NCBI GenBank assembly: GCA_000375685.1
Contig: AQVQ01000007.1
Location: forward strand, 1 to 34,509
DNA: 34,509 nucleotides
Source of the DNA: a crenarchaeote SCGC AAA261-N23
Lineage (GTDB): Archaea; Thermoproteota; Thermoprotei; Gearchaeales; Gearchaeaceae
Direction of reading: 5' to 3'
The position numbers were made by a program, and so were the translations under genes. Under the pieces are notes generated by a model. The model made no database searches. It was not told the DNA's origin and saw nothing but the letters and a program-made list of their open reading frames with translations. Below, in pieces: positions 8,812 to 16,386 of the stretch; within the stretch, counting starts at the first letter, position 1; each line of letters starts with the position of its first letter.

Positions 8812-9907
8812 TAACCTTTTCGAACCTTTTTTCTAACTTTTTCAATATTTGAGGTAATGTAGTATACTCCATTTCTTCGGGACCAAGCCTGTGAGGCATG
8901 AAAGGTCCATGCCTTCTTATGTATTCTGCTATATCTGCAGCTTTATTTCTCACATAATCATATACTGGATCATCAAAGAGATCCGCAGGACCGAGCAATT
9001 TGCCATTGTATAATTGGAATCCAAGCGCAACTAATCTTGGAGGGCCATCAAATCTTGTTACTTGCGAATATTTCAAAGGAACTGGCATCAAAGGTCCTAT
9101 ATGACTGCCTCTCATCCATCCTGCAACAAGGTAGGGGAATGAAAATGCCTCTAAGTATTCTCCTACTGCAGGTAATCCTCTTTGAGCCCTAACTATGCAA
9201 ACAGGGTCATCTTTGCCTACATATTTTCCTGCAATCAGTGAAAGCCTTGTAGTACTTGCTGAGCAAGCTAAAAGGCCATCCTTTCTATATACTTTATAAA
9301 TTACAAACCTTCCAGGTGTACCTATTAGTCCAAGCAAATCGTAGGATTCTTCAGGAGTTTTCAATGCGATGATTCTTCCTTCAATCAAATCCATAACATG
9401 GAATATGAATCCTTCATGCATTGTTGGATCTATAACCAAACCAGGCGTGCAGAAAGGATCTGCATATACTTTATACAAAGGCAAATTCCATGCCCCTGGT
9501 TCAGTTTTATCTGCAGCAAACACAATGATAGGTTCGCTAGGTCTTTCATCGATTTCCATTTCTGCAACTCCTGGACCAAGACCTCTTACATTTCCAGAAA
9601 AGGCGTCAGAAAGTAAATCTTGTCCTGCAGCATAAAGCTTATACTTTTGAGAAACATTTGTTGTTACTTCCTTGAATATATTCCATGCCAATTCATGAAT
9701 AATACTGCTGTTTTCACCTTTACTATGCGTAATCAAAAGTTCCAAATCATCTCCTGCATTGAAAACAAAATAGTCAATTATTGTATTTTTCTGCTTTGCT
9801 TCTTCTAGCTTGTTCTTTGCATATTCTATTTGTTCAGGTATAACTCTATGGTGTCCTGCAATGCTTCCTATATCTGCCTTTATTAAACTTACAGTTACCC
9901 TTGTCAT
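8804..9907 (-). CDS. fbp: Bifunctional fructose-1,6-bisphosphate aldolase/phosphatase
   Basis: The 367-residue protein shows the FBPA/P signatures: Asp12 and His19 near the N terminus and Asp53-Asp54 in NAGDDLEL (metal ligands), plus Tyr229 and Lys232 in KYVGKDDP. These are at the same positions as the Tyr229 and Schiff-base Lys232 known in Sulfolobus. The enzyme joins two triose phosphates and removes the 1-phosphate to give fructose 6-phosphate, making gluconeogenesis one-way. It is first in the cluster fbp-tpiA-DUF72. ATG start, with an AT-rich upstream stretch of 48 bases shared with the end of abce1. Enzyme identity is very secure. Confidence 0.96.
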   Translation of the reverse strand: MTRVTVSLIKADIGSIAGHHRVIPEQIEYAKNKLEEAKQKNTIIDYFVFNAGDDLELLITHSKGENSSIIHELAWNIFKEVTTNVSQKYKLYAAGQDLLSDAFSGNVRGLGPGVAEMEIDERPSEPIIVFAADKTEPGAWNLPLYKVYADPFCTPGLVIDPTMHEGFIFHVMDLIEGRIIALKTPEESYDLLGLIGTPGRFVIYKVYRKDGLLACSASTTRLSLIAGKYVGKDDPVCIVRAQRGLPAVGEYLEAFSFPYLVAGWMRGSHIGPLMPVPLKYSQVTRFDGPPRLVALGFQLYNGKLLGPADLFDDPVYDYVRNKAADIAEYIRRHGPFMPHRLGPEEMEYTTLPQILKKLEKRFEKVNV

Positions 9908-9955
9908 AAGAAAGTAATAAATTGTAGAATTTTAAAACTTTGTAAATTTTTAATT

Positions 9956-11761
9956 TTAATCAAAATAGTAATATTCTCCTTTCTCTTTTTGCAACCTATC
10001 TAAATACGATCCTATCTTGTTTATTCTTGGTCTATTAGTTTTTGGATCCCTTCTGAAAGTAATTCCTACATCCTTTAAGAATAAGTTAAAGCCTTTCTTA
10101 AGTGAATAAGGTCCCTTTGCATATCCTTGAAAACCTGGTCTGCCCAAGAATACCATTATTGAGTCTGCTGAAAAATCCTGAATTATTAAATCATGTTCAA
10201 CAACTATCACCAGTTTCGAAAATGTTTGTGCGTATTTCCTGATAAGTTTTGCCACAGCCAATCTTTGTTCTATATCCAAAAAAGCACTTGGTTCATCAAG
10301 CAAGTAAATATCTGAATCTTTAAGAAAAGTTGCTGCAACCATTAATGCTTGTTTCTCTCCGCCGCTTAATTCGCTTATTTTCCTATCAAAAATTTGATCA
10401 ATTCTTAAGGGATAAATTATTTCATCTTTTATCCACTCATCGTTTAAGTAGTTTTTATTTAAATTATACAACATTTCTTTTACTTGCAAATTTTCGTTTT
10501 CAAAGGAAAAAACTTGGGGCTTATAACTTATCTTAGGATTTCCTTCAAAAGTGTAGATTGATCCTTCCTCAGGGTTAATTTCTCCTACAATTGTTCTAAC
10601 AAATGTAGTTTTCCCTATCCCATTTTGACCCAAGATTCCTATGACTTCTCCTTTCATAGCAAATCCACTTTCAACATTCAATGTAAAGTCGCCAAGCTTT
10701 ATTTTTAAATCTGTCCACTCCATAAACTTATACTTTTCTTGTTCATTTCTCTCCAGCGGTTTCAAGCTAAACTTTATCGGAGTTTTTCTCCATCGAATGT
10801 TTTCAGCAGGAAGATATCCTTCAAAGTATGTATTTATAGCTGTTCCAGTAGGATAAGGTAATGAAACTATTCCATATACTTTAGGTTTTCCATATATTAT
10901 ACAAATTGAATCGCATAGATAATCTAGTACGCTTAAATCATGTTCAACTAATAAAATGGTTTTATTTTTAGATATTAACATATCAAGTAGCTTTACTAAG
11001 TTCAATCTTTGGTATGAATCCAAGTAGCTACATGGCTCATCAAGCATGTATACATCCGCATCTCTCAAAGTACAAACTGCTATCGAAAACCTTTGTAATT
11101 CGCCACCGCTCAAATCCTTTATATTTTTTTGATAAATTAAACTTAAATCCAAATATTCAGATATTTCATCTAATTGTTTGTTAATGTCAACATATTCAAG
11201 TATCTTCTTTACCTGTCCATGGAGTTGCTTTGATATGTTAAAAATTTCTTGAATTTTTATGGATACTTTAATTTTTCCATTATAAAGATCGTTCAAGTAC
11301 CTTTGTATTTCCTTCCCCCTGAATCTCTCTAATATTTCATCTACTTCAACCTCTCTATCTAGTATGCCTAAGTTTGGCTTTATTTTTCCTGCCAAAATAT
11401 TGAGTGCTGTAGACTTCCCAGATCCATTCATTCCAATTATTCCTACTGCTCTTCCATATCTAGGTGTAGGTATTCCAAAAAGTCTAAATGAGTTTATACC
11501 ATATTGGTGTATACAAGGAATGCTTGGTTCGCTTGCTAAATTAACTATTTCTATAGCATGAAAAGGACATTTCTCGACACATATTCCGCATCCTATGCAT
11601 CCTACTTCATTTATTACTGCTTTACCTTGTTCATCTAACCATACTATGTTGTTTCCAGCCCTTACAATAGGACAAAATCTATTACATTCAAAGTTACATT
11701 CATTCGATTTACAGTATTCCCTTTCAACTATTGCTATTCTTATTTTACTAGCTACTTTCAA
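9956..11761 (-). CDS. abce1: ABCE1/Rli1 ribosome recycling ATPase
   Basis: This 601-residue protein has eight N-terminal cysteines (17, 22, 26, 30, 55, 58, 61, 65) for two 4Fe-4S clusters, then two ABC ATPase modules. The first has Walker A GMNGSGKS at 110-117 and signature LSGGELQ; the second has GQNGIGKT and LSGGEKQ. ABCE1 splits terminated ribosomes into subunits together with aRF1 or Pelota. The start is TTG at 11761, overlapping the end of the zinc-ribbon gene by 14 bases, so it is coupled to it. Only bases 11626-11761 of this gene recur at the window's right end. It is an essential, normally single-copy archaeal gene. Confidence 0.96.
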   Translation of the reverse strand: MKVASKIRIAIVEREYCKSNECNFECNRFCPIVRAGNNIVWLDEQGKAVINEVGCIGCGICVEKCPFHAIEIVNLASEPSIPCIHQYGINSFRLFGIPTPRYGRAVGIIGMNGSGKSTALNILAGKIKPNLGILDREVEVDEILERFRGKEIQRYLNDLYNGKIKVSIKIQEIFNISKQLHGQVKKILEYVDINKQLDEISEYLDLSLIYQKNIKDLSGGELQRFSIAVCTLRDADVYMLDEPCSYLDSYQRLNLVKLLDMLISKNKTILLVEHDLSVLDYLCDSICIIYGKPKVYGIVSLPYPTGTAINTYFEGYLPAENIRWRKTPIKFSLKPLERNEQEKYKFMEWTDLKIKLGDFTLNVESGFAMKGEVIGILGQNGIGKTTFVRTIVGEINPEEGSIYTFEGNPKISYKPQVFSFENENLQVKEMLYNLNKNYLNDEWIKDEIIYPLRIDQIFDRKISELSGGEKQALMVAATFLKDSDIYLLDEPSAFLDIEQRLAVAKLIRKYAQTFSKLVIVVEHDLIIQDFSADSIMVFLGRPGFQGYAKGPYSLKKGFNLFLKDVGITFRRDPKTNRPRINKIGSYLDRLQKEKGEYYYFD

Positions 11762-12005
11762 AGTATTCCAATGAATCCTTGTAAAGCTCCTCTAATAAAA
11801 GTTTTTCTTCTTCCCTCGTTTTTACTTCTTCAGGTGAAGATACAGCTATTTCTTTAGATCTCTTAGAGGTTTGCTTCTTAGGAACAATAACTTTGGTTTG
11901 TTTCGTTGCCTTTTTTGTATGGCCACAGTTTTTGCATACAAAAACTACGTATGATTTTCTTTTTTCTGGTATCATTACTCCCCCACATTTACTGCAAAAC
12001 TCCAT
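11748..12005 (-). CDS. Small RPB9/TFS-type zinc-ribbon protein
   Basis: The 85-residue protein has one zinc ribbon, Cys4-x2-Cys7 and Cys24-x2-Cys27, in the FCSKCGGVMIP...CKNCGH pattern of the N-terminal ribbon of RPB9 and archaeal TFS. It then has a basic linker and an acidic C-terminal helix. The second TFS ribbon with its acidic catalytic hairpin is absent, so it should not stimulate RNA cleavage like TFS. It sits between the Glu-rich microORF and abce1 on the same strand and overlaps abce1 by 14 bases. It may be a polymerase- or ribosome-associated factor; no specific function is claimed. Confidence 0.65.
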   Translation of the reverse strand: MEFCSKCGGVMIPEKRKSYVVFVCKNCGHTKKATKQTKVIVPKKQTSKRSKEIAVSSPEEVKTREEEKLLLEELYKDSLEYFESS

Positions 12006-12040
12006 TGGATAGATTAAAAATATTAGATGGAATTTAAAAA

Positions 12041-12118
12041 TTATTCTTCAAATTCCTCCAGCTCTTCTAGTTCCTCTAATTCTTCAAATTCCTCTAATTC
12101 TTCAAATTCTTCCTCCAT
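12041..12118 (-). CDS. 25-residue Glu-rich microORF upstream of zinc ribbon and abce1
   Basis: A clean ATG-to-TAA frame encodes 25 residues: the initiator Met, 17 Glu, four Leu and three Phe. After an initial run of three Glu, a hydrophobic residue stands at every third position (5, 8, 11, 14, 17, 20, 23). Leu uses tta, cta and ctg and Glu uses both codons, so it is not just a fresh DNA repeat. It ends 35 bases before the zinc-ribbon start and has a TATA box about 33 bases upstream of its ATG. It may be a leader peptide or a small acidic protein. Expression is unproven. Confidence 0.5.
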   Translation of the reverse strand: MEEEFEELEEFEELEELEELEEFEE

Positions 12119-12146
12119 TTTTGCTTTAATTTATTTAATATTAAAG

Positions 12147-12156
12147 GCTTATAAGC
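12147..12156. promoter_or_regulatory. Palindromic TATA box shared by two divergent genes
   Basis: The perfect palindrome gcttataagc is centred about 31 bases before the ATG at 12182 (+) and about 33 bases before the ATG at 12118 (-). With the usual archaeal distance of about 26 bases from TATA centre to start site, one box would give transcripts with leaders of only a few bases in both directions. Confidence 0.5.
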
Positions 12157-12181
12157 ATTTCGTAAATTAATAAATATTTCC

Positions 12182-12571
12182 ATGATATTAATTTGGGTAG
12201 ATGAGACCAATAGGAAGGGCTATGAAGTTTTCCTATCTTTAATAAAAAAGAAAAGGAAAGTAGAGCTAGTTTTTGAACAAGATGGAAAGTTTTATGAAGG
12301 ATATTTCGATCCAAAAATGCTTAGCAATAAGGATAAAGTGTATTATTCATTACCTAGTACTAAGAGGAAATTGGATAAAAGATTTAGGAAAATCATAAAA
12401 AATCCTAGAAAATCAGAAATTAAGAATTATTTCGTAAAAATAGCAATAGAAGCCTTTAATATGCCTTTGTTTTATTCGAAAATAAAGTACATAAGAAAGA
12501 AAGAAACAATAGCTAAAAAATTTCTCGATACTAATAAAATTATTTTGCTTTATAAGGATTATACATCTTGA
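12182..12571 (+). CDS. Conserved-looking basic protein of unknown function
   Basis: I do not recognise this 129-residue protein. It is rich in Lys and Arg, has no membrane segment or cysteine pairs, and begins with a beta-strand-like stretch (ILIWVDETNRKG), then a Lys-rich helix. The high positive charge suggests nucleic-acid or ribosome binding, but this is inference. It has an ATG start behind the palindromic TATA box, and its TGA is one base from the ATG of the Tan1 gene, so the two form an operon. A role linked to tRNA modification is a guess from position only. Confidence 0.6.
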   Translation: MILIWVDETNRKGYEVFLSLIKKKRKVELVFEQDGKFYEGYFDPKMLSNKDKVYYSLPSTKRKLDKRFRKIIKNPRKSEIKNYFVKIAIEAFNMPLFYSKIKYIRKKETIAKKFLDTNKIILLYKDYTS

Positions 12572-12572
12572 A

Positions 12573-13142
12573 ATGAACTTTAAAAATTATCAGAAAGGCT
12601 TACTGGTTACAACTTATAAGGGAAGAGAGGATGATTGTGCTCAAGAAGCTTGGTATATTTTGTCTCAGTTGAATTACAGGGAGTTTGAAGTAGAAAAAGT
12701 TGGCTTACCTGGAATTCTTATTTTAAAAACAAATTTTGATCCAATTAAATGCTTAGAAGATTTCATAAACTATTCAAAAGAAAATATCTGGAGCATAAGA
12801 TATATACTGAAAGTTATTCCTCTTGAAATCATAGTTGAAGCTGATTATGAAAAAATTGCAGACGCTGCCGAATTTTTATCCGAAAAAATTGAAGAAAATT
12901 CAACTTACAGGATAACCGTTAATAATCGTTCCTCACCTTTGAATTCAAAGGAAATAATCTTCAAGACTGCTGAGAGGATAAAAAGGAAGGTAGACCTTAC
13001 TAAATACGATTACGAAGTATTGATTGAAATAATAGGTAAGATAGCAGGAGTTTCAGTTTTAAAGAGAGATCAAGTATTTTCTTTACACAAAGCAAGGGAA
13101 AGAAGCGTTAAAGAAATAACTGGAGAAGATAAAAATCAATAA
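12573..13142 (+). CDS. THUMP-domain protein, Tan1-like tRNA acetylation partner
   Basis: The 189-residue protein has the arrangement of archaeal Tan1: an N-terminal segment containing GREDDCAQEAWYIL, then a THUMP fold ending in YEVLIEIIGKIAGVSVL. THUMP domains bind the tRNA acceptor end. In eukaryotes Tan1 guides Kre33/NAT10 to make N4-acetylcytidine at tRNA position 12. No catalytic domain is present here, in line with an adapter role. It follows the unknown basic protein by one base and overlaps the end of the convergent Cgi121 gene by seven bases. Assignment to the THUMP family is firm, the exact target is inferred. Confidence 0.8.
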   Translation: MNFKNYQKGLLVTTYKGREDDCAQEAWYILSQLNYREFEVEKVGLPGILILKTNFDPIKCLEDFINYSKENIWSIRYILKVIPLEIIVEADYEKIADAAEFLSEKIEENSTYRITVNNRSSPLNSKEIIFKTAERIKRKVDLTKYDYEVLIEIIGKIAGVSVLKRDQVFSLHKARERSVKEITGEDKNQ

Positions 13143-13667
13143 TACCAGTCAACACTTGAAATTTTGGTAAGCGTTTCTTTTTCAATATCGTTTGTTTTTA
13201 AATTATAAATTTTAATTAATTCTTCTTTTCTTTTCTCAAAAGAATTTATTTCCTCATCTATTACTTTAAGCTCGTTATTTTTGACCAAATTTTCAATTTT
13301 TCTTATTACTTTAGATTTATCCTTGTCGCAAGCGAATATTATAACTTTATCTGTATCTTTATTTACACCTATTATCGAGATTGCTTCAAAAATTTGCCTT
13401 TTCCCAGTCAATCTTAGCAGTACTTCAACAGATTTATCCTTAGCTATGTTTCTTTTCCTTTCAAATGACCTGTAAGTCCTATATATTGAAGATAGAATTT
13501 GTCTTAAGGAAACTATTCGATTTAAATTTACTACTTGTAAAATTTCTGTGCTATCTTCATTTTTATTAGCTATAGCATTTATTAGATTTGTTATATTATC
13601 TTTGTTTATGTTGCATGCTGTTATTCCTACCCATGCATCATAATCTTTAATGAAAAAATAGCATCAT
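13136..13667 (-). CDS. cgi121: KEOPS complex subunit Cgi121, frameshifted near its start
   Basis: The long frame contains VVNLNRIVSLRQIL, then EVLLRLTGKRQIFEAI, the signature of Cgi121, a KEOPS subunit that binds tRNA for threonylcarbamoyl-adenosine synthesis. In that frame no ATG, GTG or TTG occurs near the 5' end. The natural ATG at 13667, overlapping the NAC stop, opens another frame that stops after six codons. Removing one base from the six-base A run at 13653-13658 (T run on the coding strand) joins them, giving an N terminus MMLFFIKDYDAWVG and about 176 residues. The same change is in the right-arm copy. It could be a base-calling error, a real mutation, or an ATT start. Confidence 0.75.
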
Positions 13668-14026
13668 TTCTTTCTAGCTTGGGCTAATAATATGGCTGAA
13701 GCAATATCTCCTTCTGTCTCTTTTAAAGCCTGTTCAGCTTCTTCTTTAGATACACCAGCTTTTTCCATAACCAAGTTTACATCTTCCTCTGTAGGTTTAT
13801 ATTCTGATGCTTTTCTTTCTTCTTTTATTTCTTCTTCTGATTCAGCAAATATTTGGTATATTTTCTGTCCGCTTACGTTGGTTATCATCACCTGAGGGTT
13901 TATTAGCCTCAGAGTTTTATCTTTAAATTTTATGTTTACTTCTTCAACATTTTCCAAGTTCTGAAAAGAAACGCCCATTCTCTGTAGCATTCTAATAGTT
14001 TCTCTGTTCATTCCTCTACGATACAT
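13664..14026 (-). CDS. nac: Nascent polypeptide-associated complex protein (archaeal NAC)
   Basis: The 120-residue protein has the archaeal NAC plan: a short basic N terminus with RETIRMLQRMG, a NAC beta-barrel domain (about 20-65), and a C-terminal UBA domain (about 78-118) with the LVMEKAGVSKEEAEQAL helix pattern. Archaeal NAC is a homodimer that binds ribosomes near the exit tunnel and contacts nascent chains. Its stop codon overlaps the putative ATG of the Cgi121 gene, so the two form an operon. Length and domains are complete. AT-rich sequence upstream could hold the promoter, next to the tnpB remnant. Confidence 0.93.
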   Translation of the reverse strand: MYRRGMNRETIRMLQRMGVSFQNLENVEEVNIKFKDKTLRLINPQVMITNVSGQKIYQIFAESEEEIKEERKASEYKPTEEDVNLVMEKAGVSKEEAEQALKETEGDIASAILLAQARKK

Positions 14027-14082
14027 GATTAACTAATTGATAAATTAGCTATTAAATTAAAAAAGTTAAAAAGCTTCATAAA

Positions 14083-14502
<420 letters not shown>

Positions 14503-14604
14503 CTTAATTTTTTTGTATATTAGCTATTATTTTATACATTATATTATCTATTCAATCGATTCTTTTTTAATGTATAATAACTTCAAAACATGTGTATTTT
14601 TTTA

Positions 14605-15081
14605 TCATATGGCTAGTTTCCTAATCTTGACCGCAGTGCCTCTCTTCATAACCATCATTTCCTCTCCGCTCAAAACAGTCCTCCCAACTCCTATTACATT
14701 ATTATTTTCATCCACTATGATAACTTCGCTACCTGCCTCCAATTTAGGTTCAACTTTCTTTACATGCTTTACTAAAACTTTCCTTAAATCTTTGATTAAA
14801 CTGATAGAACTATTATCAACTTGAACTACATACTGAAAATTATTCATGTATTTGATCAAATTTTTAGCAGCTTCTATACTTGGGACTATGAATCCATCAG
14901 ATGATCTCAATGTAAGATAAGGTTTTTTATCTAGAAAGACGTATTTTATCTTTCCTGTCTTTTTTGAGTATTTAATTTCCATTCTATTTTGCAAGCCTGC
15001 AGGAAATAAGGCCTCGCCTGCACCCATTCCGAACTGGTAATCTGCAATTCTTTTTAGTATTCTGTAAGGGTCTAAACTCAT
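14605..15081 (-). CDS. PUA-domain protein of the archaeosine tRNA-guanine transglycosylase C-terminal type
   Basis: The 158-residue protein begins with RIADYQFGMGAGEALFP, which resembles the C-terminal half of archaeal tRNA-guanine transglycosylase, and ends with a PUA domain (about 80-156; VEPKLEAGSEVIIVDENN, AVKIRKL). PUA domains bind the tRNA acceptor or bent tRNA forms. The catalytic TGT domain is absent. In some archaea the transglycosylase is split into a catalytic protein and a PUA protein, and this fits the latter. It is divergent from the MBF1 gene across 121 bases. A general PUA RNA-binding protein is the fallback call. Confidence 0.7.
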   Translation of the reverse strand: MSLDPYRILKRIADYQFGMGAGEALFPAGLQNRMEIKYSKKTGKIKYVFLDKKPYLTLRSSDGFIVPSIEAAKNLIKYMNNFQYVVQVDNSSISLIKDLRKVLVKHVKKVEPKLEAGSEVIIVDENNNVIGVGRTVLSGEEMMVMKRGTAVKIRKLAI

Positions 15082-15202
15082 TAAATATATTATTCTGAAA
15101 ATAAGAAATAAAGCGTAAGCAAAACTACTAACTTTCTCTTTAAATTAAGGACAAGGCTTTCAATAGCTGTAAAGTATATTTTCTTATTTGAGTATTTAAT
15201 AC

Positions 15203-15682
15203 TTGTTGAGCTGCGAAATTTGTGGAAAGAGGTTAGTGAATAGAAACATAATTATAATAGGGAAGGCTAAACTAATTGTTTGTGATGATTGTAAAAGATT
15301 TGGTAAGCCTGCAAGCTTCGTAGATAATAAGCAAGCAAAACCTAAACCGGTTTCAAATTTTATTAAGCCCAAGAAAGTAATTACAACCAATATACCTGAG
15401 GTAAACGTAAGAGAAGATTATGCTGAAGTTATAAGAAAAGCAAGGGAGAATTTGGGAATAACTCAGGATATTCTAGCTTCTTCTGTGGGAGAAAAACTCT
15501 CAATAATAAAGAAAATAGAAGCAGGAAAAATGAAGCCTACTATAGATCTTGCTAAAAAGCTCGAGCGTTTTTTAAAAATAAACTTGATTGAAATAGAATC
15601 CAATGTTGAATACGCTGAGAAAAAAGCTTCAAAATCAGACATTACAGTTGCTGATGTACTTGATATAAAAGATGGAGACTAG
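15203..15682 (+). CDS. mbf1: Multiprotein bridging factor 1 (archaeal MBF1)
   Basis: The 159-residue protein has an N-terminal zinc ribbon (Cys4, Cys7, Cys27, Cys30), a Lys/Pro-rich linker, and a Cro-type helix-turn-helix (about 75-130; RKARENLGITQDILA, IKKIEAGKMKP). Archaeal MBF1 associates with translating ribosomes more than with promoters. The start is TTG at 15203 or 15206. A TATA-like box (agtatatttt) is about 26 bases upstream of 15203, which favours a leaderless transcript. It is followed 37 bases later by the TFE gene. Confidence 0.92.
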   Translation: MLSCEICGKRLVNRNIIIIGKAKLIVCDDCKRFGKPASFVDNKQAKPKPVSNFIKPKKVITTNIPEVNVREDYAEVIRKARENLGITQDILASSVGEKLSIIKKIEAGKMKPTIDLAKKLERFLKINLIEIESNVEYAEKKASKSDITVADVLDIKDGD

Positions 15683-15719
15683 TTAAGTTAATTAAAAGGT
15701 TATAAAAATACATATCTAA

Positions 15720-16259
15720 ATGGTTTCATCTGAAGAAAAAAGATATATTGATAAGGTCATCAGGCTCCTTTTAAGACCTGAGGCAAGTAAGATAGCTTTA
15801 GCTATCTTAGAAAAAAGTGATGCAACAGAAGAATGGCTTACTAAAAAAACGGACATGAAATTAAGCGTAATAAGGAAGATTTTATACGACATGCATGAAT
15901 TAGGTTTGATAGATTTTAAAAAAGAGAGAGACGAAAGAACAAGTTGGTATATTTACCATATAAACTTCAAATATGAAAACTTCAACAAAATCATATACGA
16001 TAGGCTAAAATATATCTTGGATAAAAAGCTAAAAGTAAGATTACAATATGAGCTTTCACACAGTTTTTATGAATGTCCTAAGCATAAAAAACTATTTACA
16101 GAAGAAGAAGCATTACAATACAATTTTATATGTCCCTATGATGAATGTGGAATGGTTATGCTCCACAAAAAAAATCAACATGTAATAGATAAGCTAAACA
16201 AGTACATACAAATAATAGAAAAAATATTAGAATTAGCAAAAGGAAAAGATAAATTATAG
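15720..16259 (+). CDS. tfe: Transcription factor E, alpha subunit (TFE-alpha)
   Basis: The 179-residue protein has an N-terminal extended winged helix (about 8-90) and a C-terminal zinc ribbon (about 115-150), followed by a helical tail. TFE binds the RNA polymerase clamp and helps open promoter DNA. The ribbon is unusual: the first pair is Cys119-x2-His122 and the second is Cys138-x4-Cys143 instead of two C-x2-C knuckles. The reading frame ends in TAG, whose last G is also the first base of tRNA-Val. The order MBF1-TFE-tRNA on one strand suggests shared transcription. Confidence 0.93.
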   Translation: MVSSEEKRYIDKVIRLLLRPEASKIALAILEKSDATEEWLTKKTDMKLSVIRKILYDMHELGLIDFKKERDERTSWYIYHINFKYENFNKIIYDRLKYILDKKLKVRLQYELSHSFYECPKHKKLFTEEEALQYNFICPYDECGMVMLHKKNQHVIDKLNKYIQIIEKILELAKGKDKL

Positions 16260-16332
16260 GGCCGGTGGTCTAGCCTGGTGGGATGTCGCCCTTACGAGGC
16301 GAAGGTCCCCGGTTCAAGTCCGGGCCGGCCCA
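16259..16332 (+). tRNA. tRNA-Val (anticodon UAC)
   Basis: A full cloverleaf can be drawn. The acceptor stem gggccgg pairs with ccggccc, and the D arm is gtct/ggat. The anticodon stem tcgcc/ggcga encloses loop cttacga with anticodon TAC (reads GUA, Val). The T arm cccgg/ccggg has loop ttcaagt. The discriminator is A, CCA is not encoded, and no intron is seen. Its first base is the last base of the TFE stop codon. Confidence 0.95.
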
Positions 16333-16344
16333 AAATTAAAACTC

Positions 16345-16354
16345 GCTTATAAGC
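16345..16354. promoter_or_regulatory. Palindromic TATA box upstream of tenA
   Basis: The same palindrome gcttataagc found at 12147 lies between the tRNA and the TenA gene, its centre about 37 bases before the ATG. It probably gives tenA its own promoter, separate from TFE and the tRNA. Confidence 0.4.
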
Positions 16355-16386
16355 AGAAATAAATAGTTACTTGAAATTTCCCCTTT

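Noticed and set aside
9369..9808. Three plus-strand frames inside fbp
   Set aside because: All are antisense to a gene with complete active-site residues and show no family features.
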